Positions 1 to 12,137 of a DNA stretch of 64,000 nucleotides are shown here, in pieces; position 1 is the first letter of the stretch, and the number at the start of each line of letters is the position of its first letter. The translations under genes and the position numbers were made by a program. Where the stretch lies: assembly GCA_954871525.1 (NCBI GenBank), contig OX940861.1, forward strand, positions 34,423,201-34,487,200. The letters run 5' to 3'. The notes below the pieces were generated by a model. It had not been told where the DNA came from. It saw only the letters and a program-made list of their open reading frames with translations, and ran no database searches. Source of the DNA: Parietaria judaica (lineage: Eukaryota > Streptophyta > Magnoliopsida > Rosales > Urticaceae).

Positions 1-1567
1 TCAGCCGTTTGATCTCGATCAGCGCCGCAATAATCATGGTGAGAGTGGATATGAGCATCCCGGTTCCGATTCTCTGTAGCATGGTAACGCCGGAAGGTAC
101 GGCGGAAAGCGCTCTGGCGATGGGGACGAAGAGGCGGTCGTAGATGGGAAGGAAGATGATGATCCCGATCGAGACAAATGATTGGAGCGAAGCCGGTGGG
201 ATTTCAAACCCTGGTGTTATCGTTCTCTCCATTGTGGCACCTTGCTTTGTGAAGAACGTCGGTATTTGAGCGAACACGATGCCGAAGACCAAGCACATCG
301 CCCAGATTGGAAAGAGTCGGAGTACGGATTTTACTTCTTCGACTTCGGCGACGCTACAGAGTTTGCTACCGAAGGCCGCGTCTTTTGGTATAAGTAAGGC
401 TTTGTCAAGGAACCTAATGGACTGGAAGCTCGAGATTACAGAAGTAAAAGACAATAAAAAAAAAACCGCAAATTCCTTACCTGAATTTTCCACTGCTTTT
501 GTGAGTCAAGACACCCTCAGATTCCTCTCGAATGGTTCGGTTCCGAAACGCCGTAGCAAACACCCTGCCAATGCGCAAAAACGGGCTCTCCTCATCTCGG
601 CTAATGCTATACCGATACGTTCTGGTTCCAAGCAAGAAGACAACCAAACCAGCAGCCATCACAATGCACGGGATTCCAAACCCGAGAGCCCAACTAATAT
701 TGTCTTGCACATAGCTCAAGATCACGGTAGCAACCAAGGTACCCGCACACAGACCGAAATACCACCAGTTGAAGAACGAGCTTCTCGCCTTGCACTCTCT
801 CGGATCTTGCCCGTCGAACTGATCCGCCCCGAAAGCCTGAACACACGGCTTGTGCCCGCTCTGTGCAATGGCCACTATGTATAGCGAAGAGAAAAACAGT
901 ATCACTTGGAGCACGGAACCAGAAGGCAAAACGGCAGACAGAGACAACAATCCCAGCCCCTGAATGATATAAGCGATTCAATACTTCATTCAGTCGGAAA
1001 ATATAAGTGCAGTTAGTGGATTCAAGTACCAGAATGTATAGCAGTGCAGCTGCGACAATGGTGCGATAGCGCCCGAGAAACGTGTCCGCGAAGAAAGCTC
1101 CCGCGAGCGGCAAGAGCGACGACGCGCCGGCCCAGGCGTTGACATTCGCCGCCGCTGCTGCCGTGGACTGGCCGAGCAGCCCCGTCAGGTAGCTTATGAG
1201 GTTCAACTCAATGCCGGAGAAAGCAAACCTCTCCGCAACTTCCACGCCTTGTACAAACATATCACCGGCGAAGCTCAGTCCAATAAAGCAATTACACACC
1301 GAATTCGCAATACAAATTTGAAGAAAGTTCATCAGAGTTTTGTTGATCAAGCAGAGAAGCTCGATCCAATTTCCGAAACTATACACCAGAATTATGGTGA
1401 AAAAAAAATGAAGAAAGTGATCGGAGATTCTGTGGCTCACCTATGATGAAGCCGGCGGATTTCCATCCGCCGGAAGTTGATCGGAGAACGGGGCGGCCTT
1501 CGTGGTCGACAGCTCCGGCGACGCAGTGGTTCAGCAATGGGGTTTCGTCGTCGTCGTTCAGCGCCAT
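1..1567 (-). CDS. NRT1/PTR family (NPF) transporter, copy 1, 3' end beyond window
   Basis: Proton-coupled major-facilitator transporter of the NPF/POT family, expected in a membrane with about 12 helices. Exons read on the minus strand: 1567-1441, 1247-1030, 959-481 and 413 to the window edge, with GT-AG junctions that keep one frame (127+218+479+413 nt). Visible family signatures are the ExxER motif (EVAER) at the start of exon 2, [10 protein letters not shown] in exon 2, and [15 protein letters not shown] with NWWYF in exon 3. The start [12 protein letters not shown] is chosen because copy 2 (8724-10580) begins the same way. Exon 4 stays open to base 1, so the C-terminal third is missing only because of the window. 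It is a tandem duplicate of copy 2: exons 2 and 3 have identical lengths and the phases match. The substrate cannot be read from sequence; similarity to the NPF5 group is my recollection, not a search result. Confidence 0.9.
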
Positions 1568-2638
1568 TGGAATGGAGTCAACTTGGTCACTCACAGTCGC
1601 CACCAGTACAAGGAGGATTATGCAAAGAAAATTATTCAAATCAGATTGATCAAAGTTGCATCTCGGGCTCTAAATCCGAAGGGTTTAATGAAACAGCGGA
1701 AACACTACAATTCAGTAATTACAAAAATAAAAAACCAGTGTTTCGGAATCCGCAAACCGCCCGCAAAATCCAATTTATTGGTATACCGAGGGCGCAGGAC
1801 CGTCCCTCAAGGTATACATTGTAGGCGCCCGCCTAAAATCATTGCTTGATCAACACATTTTAAAAATTTAAACAAAATTATTATTTACTTGTGTACCATT
1901 CCGCTATAAAACGAGTTGAGTACCCGTCGACGCAATTAATTTACGCTTATCGCTATTGGGTGCGTTTGGCACATCTTATTTGGCCCTCTTTTTTATTTTA
2001 AAATAAACTAAACCGCTTTTCAGGTGTTTGATAAAATTGTTTTTGTAAAAAACACAAAAGCGATTTTAGATTTTTGTACAGGAATCGTAAAAGCTAGGAT
2101 TTCGTAGTTTTTTACCAAACGCTATTTCTTTTTCTTTTGCAAGTAAAAACGCTATTTCTAACCTGTCTTCCTATAATCGTTCTTCCAAATTACAAATAAA
2201 TAAATTATTTCAAAAATAATAATAAATAAATAAAATATGAATTGTAACATCTGTAATTTCAACTGACCAATCTTCAATACGTTTCCGGTCATTTTTGTCG
2301 TTTTCCAGGCTAAGATGCTGATTGTTTAGCTTTAGCTACTATCATTTTAAGTTTTAAGTTTAAAAGTTTTAAGCATTTATATCGTCACTTGTTATTAAGC
2401 ATATAATATATTGTCGTTTTATTTGTTTTCACAACTTTATATATCGTTTCCGGTTAAGCATATACTATTTTTGTCGTTTTATTTGTTTTCACAGCTTTAT
2501 ATATCGTTTCCTGTTAAGCATATACTATTTTTGCCGTTTGTTTGCTTTCAACCATTTTATGCGCTGAACTGGCTTTTCTGCGTTTTTTTAACCTAGTACA
2601 GGCATAGAATGATGTATATTCACTCTCCTGTTCTGAGA

Positions 2639-2676
<38 letters not shown>

Positions 2677-3183
2677 TTACGGAATTGGCAAGTTATAATG
2701 ATCATGATCATCTATGCATAATGTATTTATGGTAAAATTTTAAGGGATAATCACAATAAAAATACTTAAATTTTGATTAATTGGGACAATAAAGTTCAAA
2801 GTAAAAAAAGAATGTCGTCGAATGTGGAACTTTCTTTAAAATTAAAGATTGCTCAACAATGAACAAAAGATTAAAACAGGATTACTTATTATATCGATAA
2901 ACAACTACGAAGCATCATTTTTTGGCATGTGTGCACTCCCATTGCGTTATTTGTCCATGAAATTCATCAAGCAAACAAGAGTAACTAAAAGCAAAAAACA
3001 AAGGCAAAATATTACATGGGATCACACATCAACAAGGATCGAGTTCGGTGTTTGGAGTCCGTGGCGCAAAAAACCGGGTCTTGTTGACGGCTTGACGTAC
3101 CTCGCACACTTTACCAAATACTCTCTAGTCTCTACAGCCATAACCGGGAGGGAGAGAGAATCACACTGGTGGTCTAAACATGA
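1568..3183. other. AT-rich spacer between NPF copy 1 and the kelch gene
   Basis: No credible coding sequence. It contains the promoter side of NPF copy 1, a 60-bp tandem repeat (2411-2560) and an AT dinucleotide run at about 2641-2673. The short open frames have no family signature. Confidence 0.6.
2411..2560. repeat. 60-bp tandem repeat, about 2.5 units
   Basis: Units at 2411-2470 and 2471-2530 differ at only a few positions (for example ACAACTTT against ACAGCTTT, CCGGTTAAG against CCTGTTAAG). A diverged partial third unit runs to about 2560. Each unit carries TCGTTTTATTTG and ATATATCGTTTCC. Confidence 0.85.
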
Positions 3184-4302
3184 TTACAGAAATATGAGTT
3201 CCATCTGAGTCTGAGCCTGTTCAATCCAAGATGGTGTTGACCTGTAAGAAAATGAAAAATCAGTATTCTTTGTCCCATGCTATGAAACTAAAACTAAAAG
3301 ATAGACTTACAATGGAAAAATGCCGTCGATACGGATAGTACAAGTTTCAATGGTGTCATCCAAGTTAAATATGAGCGACTTAAGGATGGTGTGCTTCGCT
3401 TGATCATCAATGGCGACCAAGTCGAGGGAAAGAACAGCGTCCTCGTATAAATCCGACAAAACGAAGCCTCCCACTTTGACCACGCAGAGCCTCAACTTCT
3501 CAGACTTCTTCGGCAACCCACAGATCCCATAGTCTTTGCGAATCATACGCATTCCTTGATCATTTTTGCGCGGCGGAATGAGTTCCCCGCCCTCGTATTT
3601 CTCTAACTTTCCGTCAACAATTCTACCTCGAGGCGAGAACAAAAAGTCACCCTCCTTCACCCAAACATGCGGCTTCCCGTACCCTAGTCCGAGATTACCA
3701 GCTTCGCACTCGACCCAAACAGAAGCTTTGCTCTGATAAAGGAAGGAGCCGACCTCAGTGTCCATAAAGAGATTGTTACCGTCAACGTAGAAGTGACTTA
3801 GCTTAACCAAACTTTCCCCCCAAGGATCGTCGGACTCGGGACGAACCGGAAATTTAGTGAAATCGAGGGGAGGGTCCGGCATAGTCGACCATCTGTTGGA
3901 TTCGGGATCGTAGAGCTCGAAATTGTTCCCACCAGGGGCGAAGTGGGTAGAAAACACACAGATTCGATCCTTGATCCAAACCGCTTGAGGGTGGGCTTTG
4001 GGGAAATTCATTTTGGATATCTCCCGCACCTCCTTTTGCGGAGAGGATAAATCGCGAGGCGGTAATTCCAAGGAGAATGAGCGAGTCTCCCAACCTCTAT
4101 CATCACATTGGTGGCCGCCGAACATGTAGAGGGTACCACCTTTGACAGTGAAGGCCATCCACACCGGCCAATCTCTGGATATTCGAATGGGCGGAAGAAT
4201 ATTAGTAGAATCATGCTTCGCGAGATCAATAGTGTAGATATAGCACTGATATTCACTCCAAACAACAGGCTGGAGAACGATACACACTTGCTCCGATTCC
4301 AT
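3184..4302 (-). CDS. Kelch-type beta-propeller protein (F-box/kelch-like without a visible F-box)
   Basis: The main exon (4302-3311) encodes kelch-like strands: LYMFGGHQCDDRGW near residue 65, then VWIKDRICVFSTHF and FELYDPESNRWSTMPDPP, typical of plant kelch proteins that act as substrate adaptors or folding scaffolds. I chose MESEQVCIVLQ as the start. The frame is open further upstream to 4434, but that stretch overlaps a locally duplicated 5' region and looks like leader. The exon can end at a stop just after IFPL (3307-3309). A good donor (GTAAG at 3310) and acceptor (CAG ending at 3242) instead allow a second exon, 3241-3184, adding about 18 residues and giving 349 aa in frame. No F-box is visible, so the N-terminus is either missing or this is an F-box-less member. 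Confidence 0.65.
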
Positions 4303-4566
4303 ATCGTTGATGGACAAATCTGCGACAGAGCAAATTACATACATTATCGATTGCCAGCGAGCATGAAACCCAAAAACAAAGATCGGGATTCTGACCTTTT
4401 CTGGAAATCGATCGAGGAGATCATTGATAACCAAAATTACAAATCTGCGAGCATGAACCGAAAAATAAATAGCAAAACAGAGATCGATCGAGGATTGGCG
4501 TTCTGGAAATCGATCGAGGAGATTAGGGCTCGGTGTGTATTGTGTACCGCTTGCTTGTGCCTTTAA

Positions 4567-5765
4567 ATCTCTCGTATAAACTCCTTTTCTTTTTTATTTA
4601 CTTTTTTCTTTTATAAAACAAGTGGACGAAATCCACCCCCAATATCCTATATATAGTAATGACTTAACACGATAAACTTTAAATCGAAAGAATTGGGTAA
4701 AAAAACTTTATCAGAGATGTCGTTTCGTTAACGTTCTATTTCTTTTTTATTTATTTTTAATTCTGTTATTTTTTTTTTTAATTCCGTTATCTCCTTTTTC
4801 GTATTATTTTTAAATCTTAAGCACTTGGAATGGCGATTTTGCCTTTTTCGTTTACAATGTATTTTACGAAATCTCGAATTTATCCTTGTGGTGGTTGATA
4901 TATTATGATTTTGTAATAATATTTCTTCTTTATTATTTTCTCGTCTCTTCGGCTTCCCCTCTTTTTTCCTCCAAAACCGACCCTCTTTGATCCTTTAATA
5001 TTTCCGATATAATATATATATATTATCTCTTAAATTACAGTATTCAATTTTTCTTTTACAAAGATACCAATGTGCAAAAAAACTGAAGAACCATTAAGAT
5101 ACAATCCAATACATTTTGTAATTCATTTTGATAATTATTTGCGATCTTCTAATTAGGTAAATTTTAAAACTATTACTGTTGAATTATCTTTTTCTTAAAA
5201 AAAATAACCCCTTACAAAATATTTTCCTTGATCCGCCACTGATAACCGATGACTCAGTGGAAGAGAGAAAAGAGAGAAAATGAGATGGATTATTACAAAA
5301 TACCCTAAAGTCACTTCTTGCATTTATTCATTAAACAACACAATTATTCAAGTAATGTTTTGTAAATTTGTGTAGAATAATTCACCAAACAGTTAATTAA
5401 TCATTTTTTCTACTATTTTCATTTGGAAAGTGGAAAACAATTTTGAAATTGTTTACCAAATAGGGCCATTATTTTTCATAGTTATATATATTATTCAATA
5501 ATATCAGAAGCTAAATTTACACAAAACTAATAAAGCAATTTCGACAATTTTTGGAATGAATAGACCGCATTAGTCAATATACATTTAACTATACTTACAA
5601 TATAAAAACAAATATCCATTTTGGTAACAGAAATTTTTACTTACACCTTAACGATCATATATATATATATATATATATCAGTATGTCCAAATTTTGAGCT
5701 TCATTCATTCTTGTTTGAACATGTATGACAGCGACATGTATTTTATACAGCCCAATTTCTGTTTT
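4567..5765. other. AT-rich intergenic region
   Basis: No gene seen. There are several T-rich runs and an AT microsatellite at about 5656-5678. Confidence 0.6.
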
Positions 5766-8252
5766 TCAATACTTTTGACGTCGGTTGAGCTTTTTGGCAA
5801 TCACGCTATCAATCGGTAAAGATCCGATCGGAGGCGACTCTTCGCTGTCGTAATACAAGTCTTCTTCCTCGTCGTCGTCGACGAAATCATCACTGTCGTA
5901 GTCGTCGCTCTGAGAAACGTTATCGTAGTCATCGTCTTGTTCGGAATCAATCACTGAGTTGGTAATACCGTATTCGGCTGACAGGATTCGAGCAGGATAA
6001 GAATGCTCAGTGGCCTGAGAGACGCCCTCGAATTCCTCGACTTATTTCAACAGATCATCGGGGCCGGGATCGATCTCGTCCAGCACCATCGCTGTGTTTG
6101 ACTCGATGGCGCGCTTCCAGAGCAACTCCATTTTAGCACTATTCTTTGTTGCGGTTGCTATGCCTAGAATATCATACAAACTCAATGCTATTCTTCTAAA
6201 CCAGTAGGAAAATCGGCAGTGTTCATCATATTGTTTTATCTTAATTATTCCCAATTCTTTTCGAAGATCGCTACCAATCTACCATGACAGAGAACGTCAG
6301 ATCGTCAAATGTGACAAGCGGGTAAGAAGCAACATATTTTCAGCAAATTTCCAAATTTTAGTCTGACTTAATCTTTTATATTGTCGAGTTTCAATTTCTT
6401 GCGAACCAAAGCAGTTAAAAATGCGCATTGTTCATTAAATGCGTTTATCAAGATTATCGAGGGTGAAAAGCATCTTATAAGCCACCTTTTTTGACAAACT
6501 TCAAAATTTCAGTCCGATCTAAACATGGATAAAGTCGGATTTCTTGTGGATGTCAGAGGTAATCCAAGCGGATTCTACTATTACGAGCTTCTGTGTAGAT
6601 TACATCATATTCGCGTACCTGAAATGTCCAAAGGGGTAACGGTTCCGTCTCCAGATTTCGAAACGAAAGAATCGATTCGGTACATTGATTTCCACTCCGA
6701 ACCACACCACATCAGTATATGTTCATTGTCAAAGGAAAGAAGCACGAACGGAACCAACTCCTACAGCGTACCGAATGATGAAACATGTTAACTATTTTCG
6801 AACATTCTCCTAAATTTTCGTGTCTCGATTAAGACTAATAGCTAATGAGCAAAATATGGCAACATACCATAAGCTTGGCACCGAGCTTCTTGTAGTCGCT
6901 TGCGTGCATTCCTTTGCAATCAATCTTCATGATTGGACGATATATACCAAAGTAATGTAGATTTCGTTTTTGTCTGTCACGAAGAAAAAAAAAATCCTTG
7001 ATGACAATGTCCGAGTAAAGACGATATATATCCTCGGTTTTCTACAAAGATCACAAAAACACACAAATTTCATAATAAAAAGGTTCCAAAAGGGACGTCT
7101 CACTTAATTTACAAATGGGCAAAAGCTTTTTTCCCCTCGCTCGCATATCATCAGCTTCCTCTTTGGTCAATCCGCCCGGAGCCTCTTGGATGAGCTTGGG
7201 ATAGACCGGAGCGGCGGGTTTCCACAGCATCACCGGGTACTGAGGACGTGTGGCATACTTGTAATTTCTCCCACAAAAACCATATAAACGACCAAAAGAA
7301 AATGTTGATTAACAATCACAAAGTTGAATTAATCAAAACCTCAACATGATGGCAAATGTTTGCCATGTCCACGGTGGGGACGCCTTTACACCGAACTTTG
7401 CACACCGGGTTTCTTCTCCAGTGGGAATGTATGAGCTCCAACATGCTATGAGTCATACCGTCCCTTCCTGATCCACACAAATAATTAGAGCGGCAATTTG
7501 TGTCCCGTGTCGTGTCTTATTTCATGCTATGTAATTTTAAACAGGAGCAGACACGATCCATTTACTAATCATATGGTATGAGAGAAAGACCCGGGCACGA
7601 CTGGTAAGACGTAAAATATTAATCATATAACTTAACGGCCGTATTTGTTTTACAACAAACCCAATGAGACCACCCGTTTAAATCAAATTACCGTATTAAA
7701 CCCAATTATATTGGTTTGACCCAAATTAAGTAACAAAAATACTATATACTAAAAAGATATTTGCGGCAAAAGTAACGAAAATAGTGTTTTCAGGCTGCAT
7801 AACCCTTTTGTTTGTTTATTCCAGTTTAAGTACTCAATATTACAATGATGTAGCTCCGTAAGTATGGAGAGTGTTACTGTAAACATGGGAAAAACATTTA
7901 TTGTAACATTGGGTATATAACCCGTGATAAACAAGGATTATGCCATCTTAAAATGCTACTTGATAGGTACTTATGCCGCAAATATACATACAATCCAAAT
8001 AAATATAAACCAAAAGACAACATTTTTCAGACAATTGAACAAACATGAGGAAGGCATACCCAGATTGACCTAACGAGCGGCTTCACCATGGCTTTGATCT
8101 CCCACTTCCTCAGCGGCTCTCCCAGAATCTCCTCCCTCGTCCTCGTCACCCGCGGGTACCGCCCCGCGGGACGGCGGTGATGAGGAAGATTGGGGGTCGT
8201 TCGGCGGAGGGGCTGACGGGAGAGAGGAGAAGAGTGAAGCTAGGATCGCCAT
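5766..8252 (-). pseudogene. CRS2-associated factor (CRM-domain group II intron splicing factor), decayed copy
   Basis: CRM-domain CAF proteins partner with the peptidyl-tRNA-hydrolase-like CRS2 to splice organellar group II introns. In gene order on the minus strand I see: an N-terminal exon near 8252-8060 ending with EPLRKWEIKAMVKPL in a shifted frame; [18 protein letters not shown] with [18 protein letters not shown] (about 7462-7345); [19 protein letters not shown] and [18 protein letters not shown] (about 7275-7100); IDCKGMHASDYKKLGAKL (about 6930-6868); VPFVLLSFDNEHILMW (about 6770-6620); and an acidic C-terminal exon (about 6160-5766). Lesions: a frameshift in exon 1, loss of the segment after the second CRM motif, an indel plus deletion before IDCKG, and an in-frame TAA at 6042-6044 after which the same frame continues for about 90 codons to 5766. 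The short N-terminus fits the shorter mitochondrial subgroup better than the chloroplast proteins (inference). Confidence 0.75.
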
Positions 8253-8723
8253 TGATGAAGGAGAGAGGGAGCTCAGAGGTTTGAGTGGATGAGTTCTTCC
8301 ATGGAAGAGAGAGTGTGAAGCTAAGCTTGTTGCTTTCGAGATTCTCTGGTTTTCTGTTGTGGTTGGCTTGGCGTGTGTGCAAAACGACGTGGTTCACATA
8401 AAACGACGAGAGTAAGAAACCGAGAAAGGTGATGAAATATGAAACGACATAAAAATCTAGAGACGACGATAGACAAAGCGATGTTTTCAACCATAGACAA
8501 GAAGCATGTTTGGAATCAAACTGAAACATGAATCAACCCAATTACGTGTTCCTCGGTATTTCTGAACTCCCCACCCGACCCGGTTTTTTCTTCTTCTTTA
8601 AATCGTAGCGTCCACATTGTTTTCGCAACATCCAAACCCGAGAATTATGTTAATGTAGTAGCATTGGTTCTCTAACTAATACAGTACATTAATTAATTAA
8701 ATACAACAATCGAGGGACTATTT
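8253..8723. other. Spacer between the CAF pseudogene and NPF copy 2
   Basis: Upstream side of the CAF-like pseudogene and 3' flank of NPF copy 2. The open frame here has no recognised domain. Confidence 0.5.
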
Positions 8724-10580
8724 TTACACAAGAGCTTTCCTGTAAATGTAGAATCTGGTGAAAAACATGAACAGCGTCAATGCCAGAGCGCTGAGCCCCG
8801 CGAGCAACAGATAATAGTAATCGAGATGAGCCCAGTTCAGATTGTTCGAGAACCAGCTGTCCCGCCCGGGCCCGCCAGTAACTTCCTCGATAAACGAGAC
8901 CAGAAAGCTACTCAAAAAACTCCCCACACCAAAAATACTAAGGTAAAGGGCGAGACCGATACTTCTCAACTCCGGAGGGACTTGATCATAAAAGAACTCT
9001 TGAAGACCGACCATGGTGAACAAGTTGGCAATCCCCGACAGCAAGTACTGAGGCGCCAACCACCACACACTCATCGGAACTGTCGCATCCGGCTCGTCGA
9101 CGAGGCCGAATTCTTTGGCGATTCTCAGCCGTTTGATCTCGACCAGGGCTGCGGTGATCACGGAGAGAGAAGATATAAACATCCCGGTTCCGATCCTCTG
9201 CAGCATCGTCACGCCAGAGGGTTTGCCAGTAACCGCTCGCGCGATTGGAACGAAGAGGCGGTCGTAGATCGGGAGGAAGATGATGATCCCGATAGACACG
9301 AATGATTGGAGCGAAGCCGATGGGATTTCAAACCCTAGCGTGATCGTTCTCTCCAATGTGACGCCTTGCTTTGTAAAGAACGTCGGTATCTGTGCGAAGA
9401 CGATGCCATAGACCAAGCATGTTGCCCAGATCGGGAAGAGCCGGAGTACAGATTTCGCTTCTTCTACTTCGCCAACGCTGCAGAGTTTGCCACCGAAGGC
9501 CGCGCCATCTGGTGCGAGCAAGGCTTTGTCGAGGAACCTGGCAGATCGGAAGCTCGAGATTATAGAAGAAAAAGCCATGTTTGAGTGACTTAAATCAAAT
9601 TTACTTACTTGTATTGTCCACTGCTTTTACACGCCAGAACTTCACGGGACTCCTCACGAATGGCTCGGTTTCGAAACGCTGCAATGAACACCCTGCCAAT
9701 GCGCAGAAACGGACTCTCCTCATCCCGGCTTAAGCTATACCGATACGTTCTGGTTCCGAGCAAGAAAATAACCAAACCGATAACCATCGCAACGCAAGAA
9801 ATCCCGAACCCGAGGGTCCAACCGATGTTGTCTTGCACATAATTCAAGACGAAGACGGTTCCCAAAGTACCCCCGCACATACCGAAGTACCACCAGTTGA
9901 AGAAGGAGCTTCTGGCTTTACACTCCTTCGGATCTTCACCGTCGAACTGGTCAGCCCCGAACGCCTGCACGCACGGCTTATGCCCGCTCTGCGCAACCGC
10001 TACTAAGTACAGCGAAGAGAAGAACAGTATCACTTGGAGCTCAGAACCAGAAGGCAAAATGGCAGACAGAGTCAACAACCCCAGTCCCTGCACAGATTCA
10101 TCTTCATTTGACAAAATGGTCATCAATTGAACTCCACTGACGGTAGATTCATTCAAGTACCAGAATGTATAGCAGCGAAGCGGCGAGGATCGTGCGATAG
10201 CGGCCGAGGTAATTGTCGGCCACGAAGGCTCCGGCGAGCGGCAGGAGCGACGAGGCGCCGGCCCAGGCGTTGACGTTGGCCGCCGCGGCCGCGGTGGACT
10301 GGCCGAGCGGCCCCGTGAGGTAGCTTATGAGGTTGGACTCGATGCCGTAGAATGCCGACCTCTCCGCAACCTCCACGCCTTGTGCGGACAAACACCACGG
10401 CCATGGTTAGTATCCAGAGACCGAATTTGACGGCGAAAAAGAGTGACGGCGATCACCTATGATGAAGGCGGCGGAGGTCCACCCGCCGGAGGTGGATCGG
10501 AGGACGGGTCGGCCTCGGTGGTCGACGGCGGCGGCGACGCAGGGGTTGAGCAGAGGGGCTTCGTCGTCGTTGAGCGCCAT
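8724..10580 (-). CDS. NRT1/PTR family (NPF) transporter, copy 2, complete
   Basis: Complete proton-coupled NPF/POT transporter. Exons: 10580-10457, 10378-10161, 10087-9609 and 9537-8724 (124+218+479+814 nt = 544 codons plus stop), all junctions GT-AG and frame-preserving. Intron 2 is only 73 bp. Signatures: ExxER (EVAER) opening exon 2, [37 protein letters not shown], and in exon 4 [11 protein letters not shown] and [17 protein letters not shown] near the C-terminus. The length is normal for the family and no lesion is seen, so it should be functional. The start [11 protein letters not shown] is shared with copy 1 at 1-1567. A MULE-type MITE ends 69 bp upstream of the ATG, so part of the core promoter or 5' leader may be transposon DNA. 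Substrate is not predictable; an NPF5-type assignment is my recollection. Confidence 0.93.
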
Positions 10581-10649
10581 TGCAGTGGAGTCAGTCTGGG
10601 AGTCAACAACTGAAACTGAAAGAGACAAAAGGAGAGTTTATTTATTATA

Positions 10650-11138
10650 GGGATAATTACGGCAAATATACCCAACCTTTGGTCAAACTTCCTCCCGTGT
10701 ACCCAACCTTTAAAATTGGCGGCAAAAGTACCCAACAAGCGTTGACCGTGTCTTTGGCTAAAAAACGTTAACTTTTGCCGTTAGCATAGTACACGTGTCC
10801 GTTGCAATGACATATTTTTTCAATGCTATTTAATATGTATGAAATTTGATTAGTTCATATGTGTGTTTTGGTAGATTATTTGCTGATTAATTTGTTGATT
10901 AATCTGATAGATAGATTAATTCAGTTAGTTTAACCATTAATTCAGTTAAAAATGATAGTAATAAATTTCGGGTGGCTTATGTGGCATGTACACGTGTACT
11001 ATGCTAACGGCAAAAGTTAACGTTTTTTAGCCAAAGTCACAGTCAACGCTGATTGGGTACTTTTGCCGCCAATTTTAAAGGTTGGGTACATGGGAGGAAG
11101 TTTGACCAAAGGTTTAGTATATTTGCCGTAATTATCCC
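10650..11138. mobile_element. MULE-type MITE, family A, copy 1 (489 bp)
   Basis: Terminal inverted repeats of about 155 bp begin GGGATAATTACGGCAAATA and end with the complement. They are flanked by 9-bp duplications TTTATTATA (10641-10649) and TTAATTATA (11139-11147), one mismatch. The arms carry repeated GGCAAAAGTACCCAAC-like motifs. No transposase. A 9-bp duplication with long inverted repeats is the Mutator-like pattern. The same family recurs at 16616-17402 and 46336-48158. Confidence 0.88.
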
Positions 11139-11929
11139 TTAATTATATTTGATTTCTTGTTCAGAGTGTTGAGGAGAATATTAGAATAAATAATTGGGGA
11201 TTTTGGTCAGTCTAGTCAAATCACCGGTATTTTTACTCGACAAAGTTATTTATTTGATATTTTCTTGATCCGAACTCTCGGGAGTAAGGTGCAAGCGGGC
11301 CAGCTCGGCCCGCCCCGTTTAATGTACGGGGTGGTGCGGACTTATGAAGGGCCCTAGTATTAAGGCTCACGCCAATTTGTGAGTCTTGACCCGCAATGTC
11401 ACGATTCACGAATGAAGTGGACTTTATTAGTTGAGTTTAGCGGGCTTTTACATAAAATGGATTGAGCTTTATGAACGGTAATTTTAAGAAAACATTGTAC
11501 AATAGGATTTTATGGGTTTATACAAGCCTTTACGTGACAAAATAAATTTAGATATTTATTTTAAAGGCGAACAATGTATTTAAATAAAACTGAAAGTTAA
11601 AATAGATATTTAGAAATCCAAACCTACAGGTTTAAAATGATCCGAAGTAACATAAAAATCATTCATTATTAATCAATATTGCATATAAAATCGTCAAAAT
11701 TACATATATAATAGAGACATGCAGTGGCGTCTCATGAGATTGCATTGAATATACCGTCTTAAACAAGGCATGTAATGAATTTATCACTGTATTCGGCGAT
11801 CCGTTCAGGGACCATAACTCACTTCACTTCTTTTGTCTTATAATAACTCACTTCACTTCTTTTGTCTTATAATATCATCAATTCCTAGCCACCATTGATT
11901 AAGAAAATAGCCCTTAGCTGACTTAAAAT

Positions 11930-11962
<33 letters not shown>

Positions 11963-12137
11963 CGCAACTAAGTTCAAATTGTAGAGCCCAATTCCTTAGG
12001 TACACGCGTATATGTAAGTTTTGAAAGGTAACTGTACAAAAAAATCAATTTCATCTGTGTATTGAATAGAATCCAAGCAAGCTATAAATTACGCAGTTTC
12101 TTTTGATCTTTTTATCGTCCTTCTTTCTCTATAGTCT
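11139..12137. other. Intergenic, AT-rich
   Basis: No gene found. It contains a GC-rich patch at about 11295-11400, a perfect 29-bp tandem duplication (11816-11844 and 11845-11873, beginning AACTCACTTCACTTC), and a CT/AT microsatellite at about 11932-11962. Confidence 0.6.
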
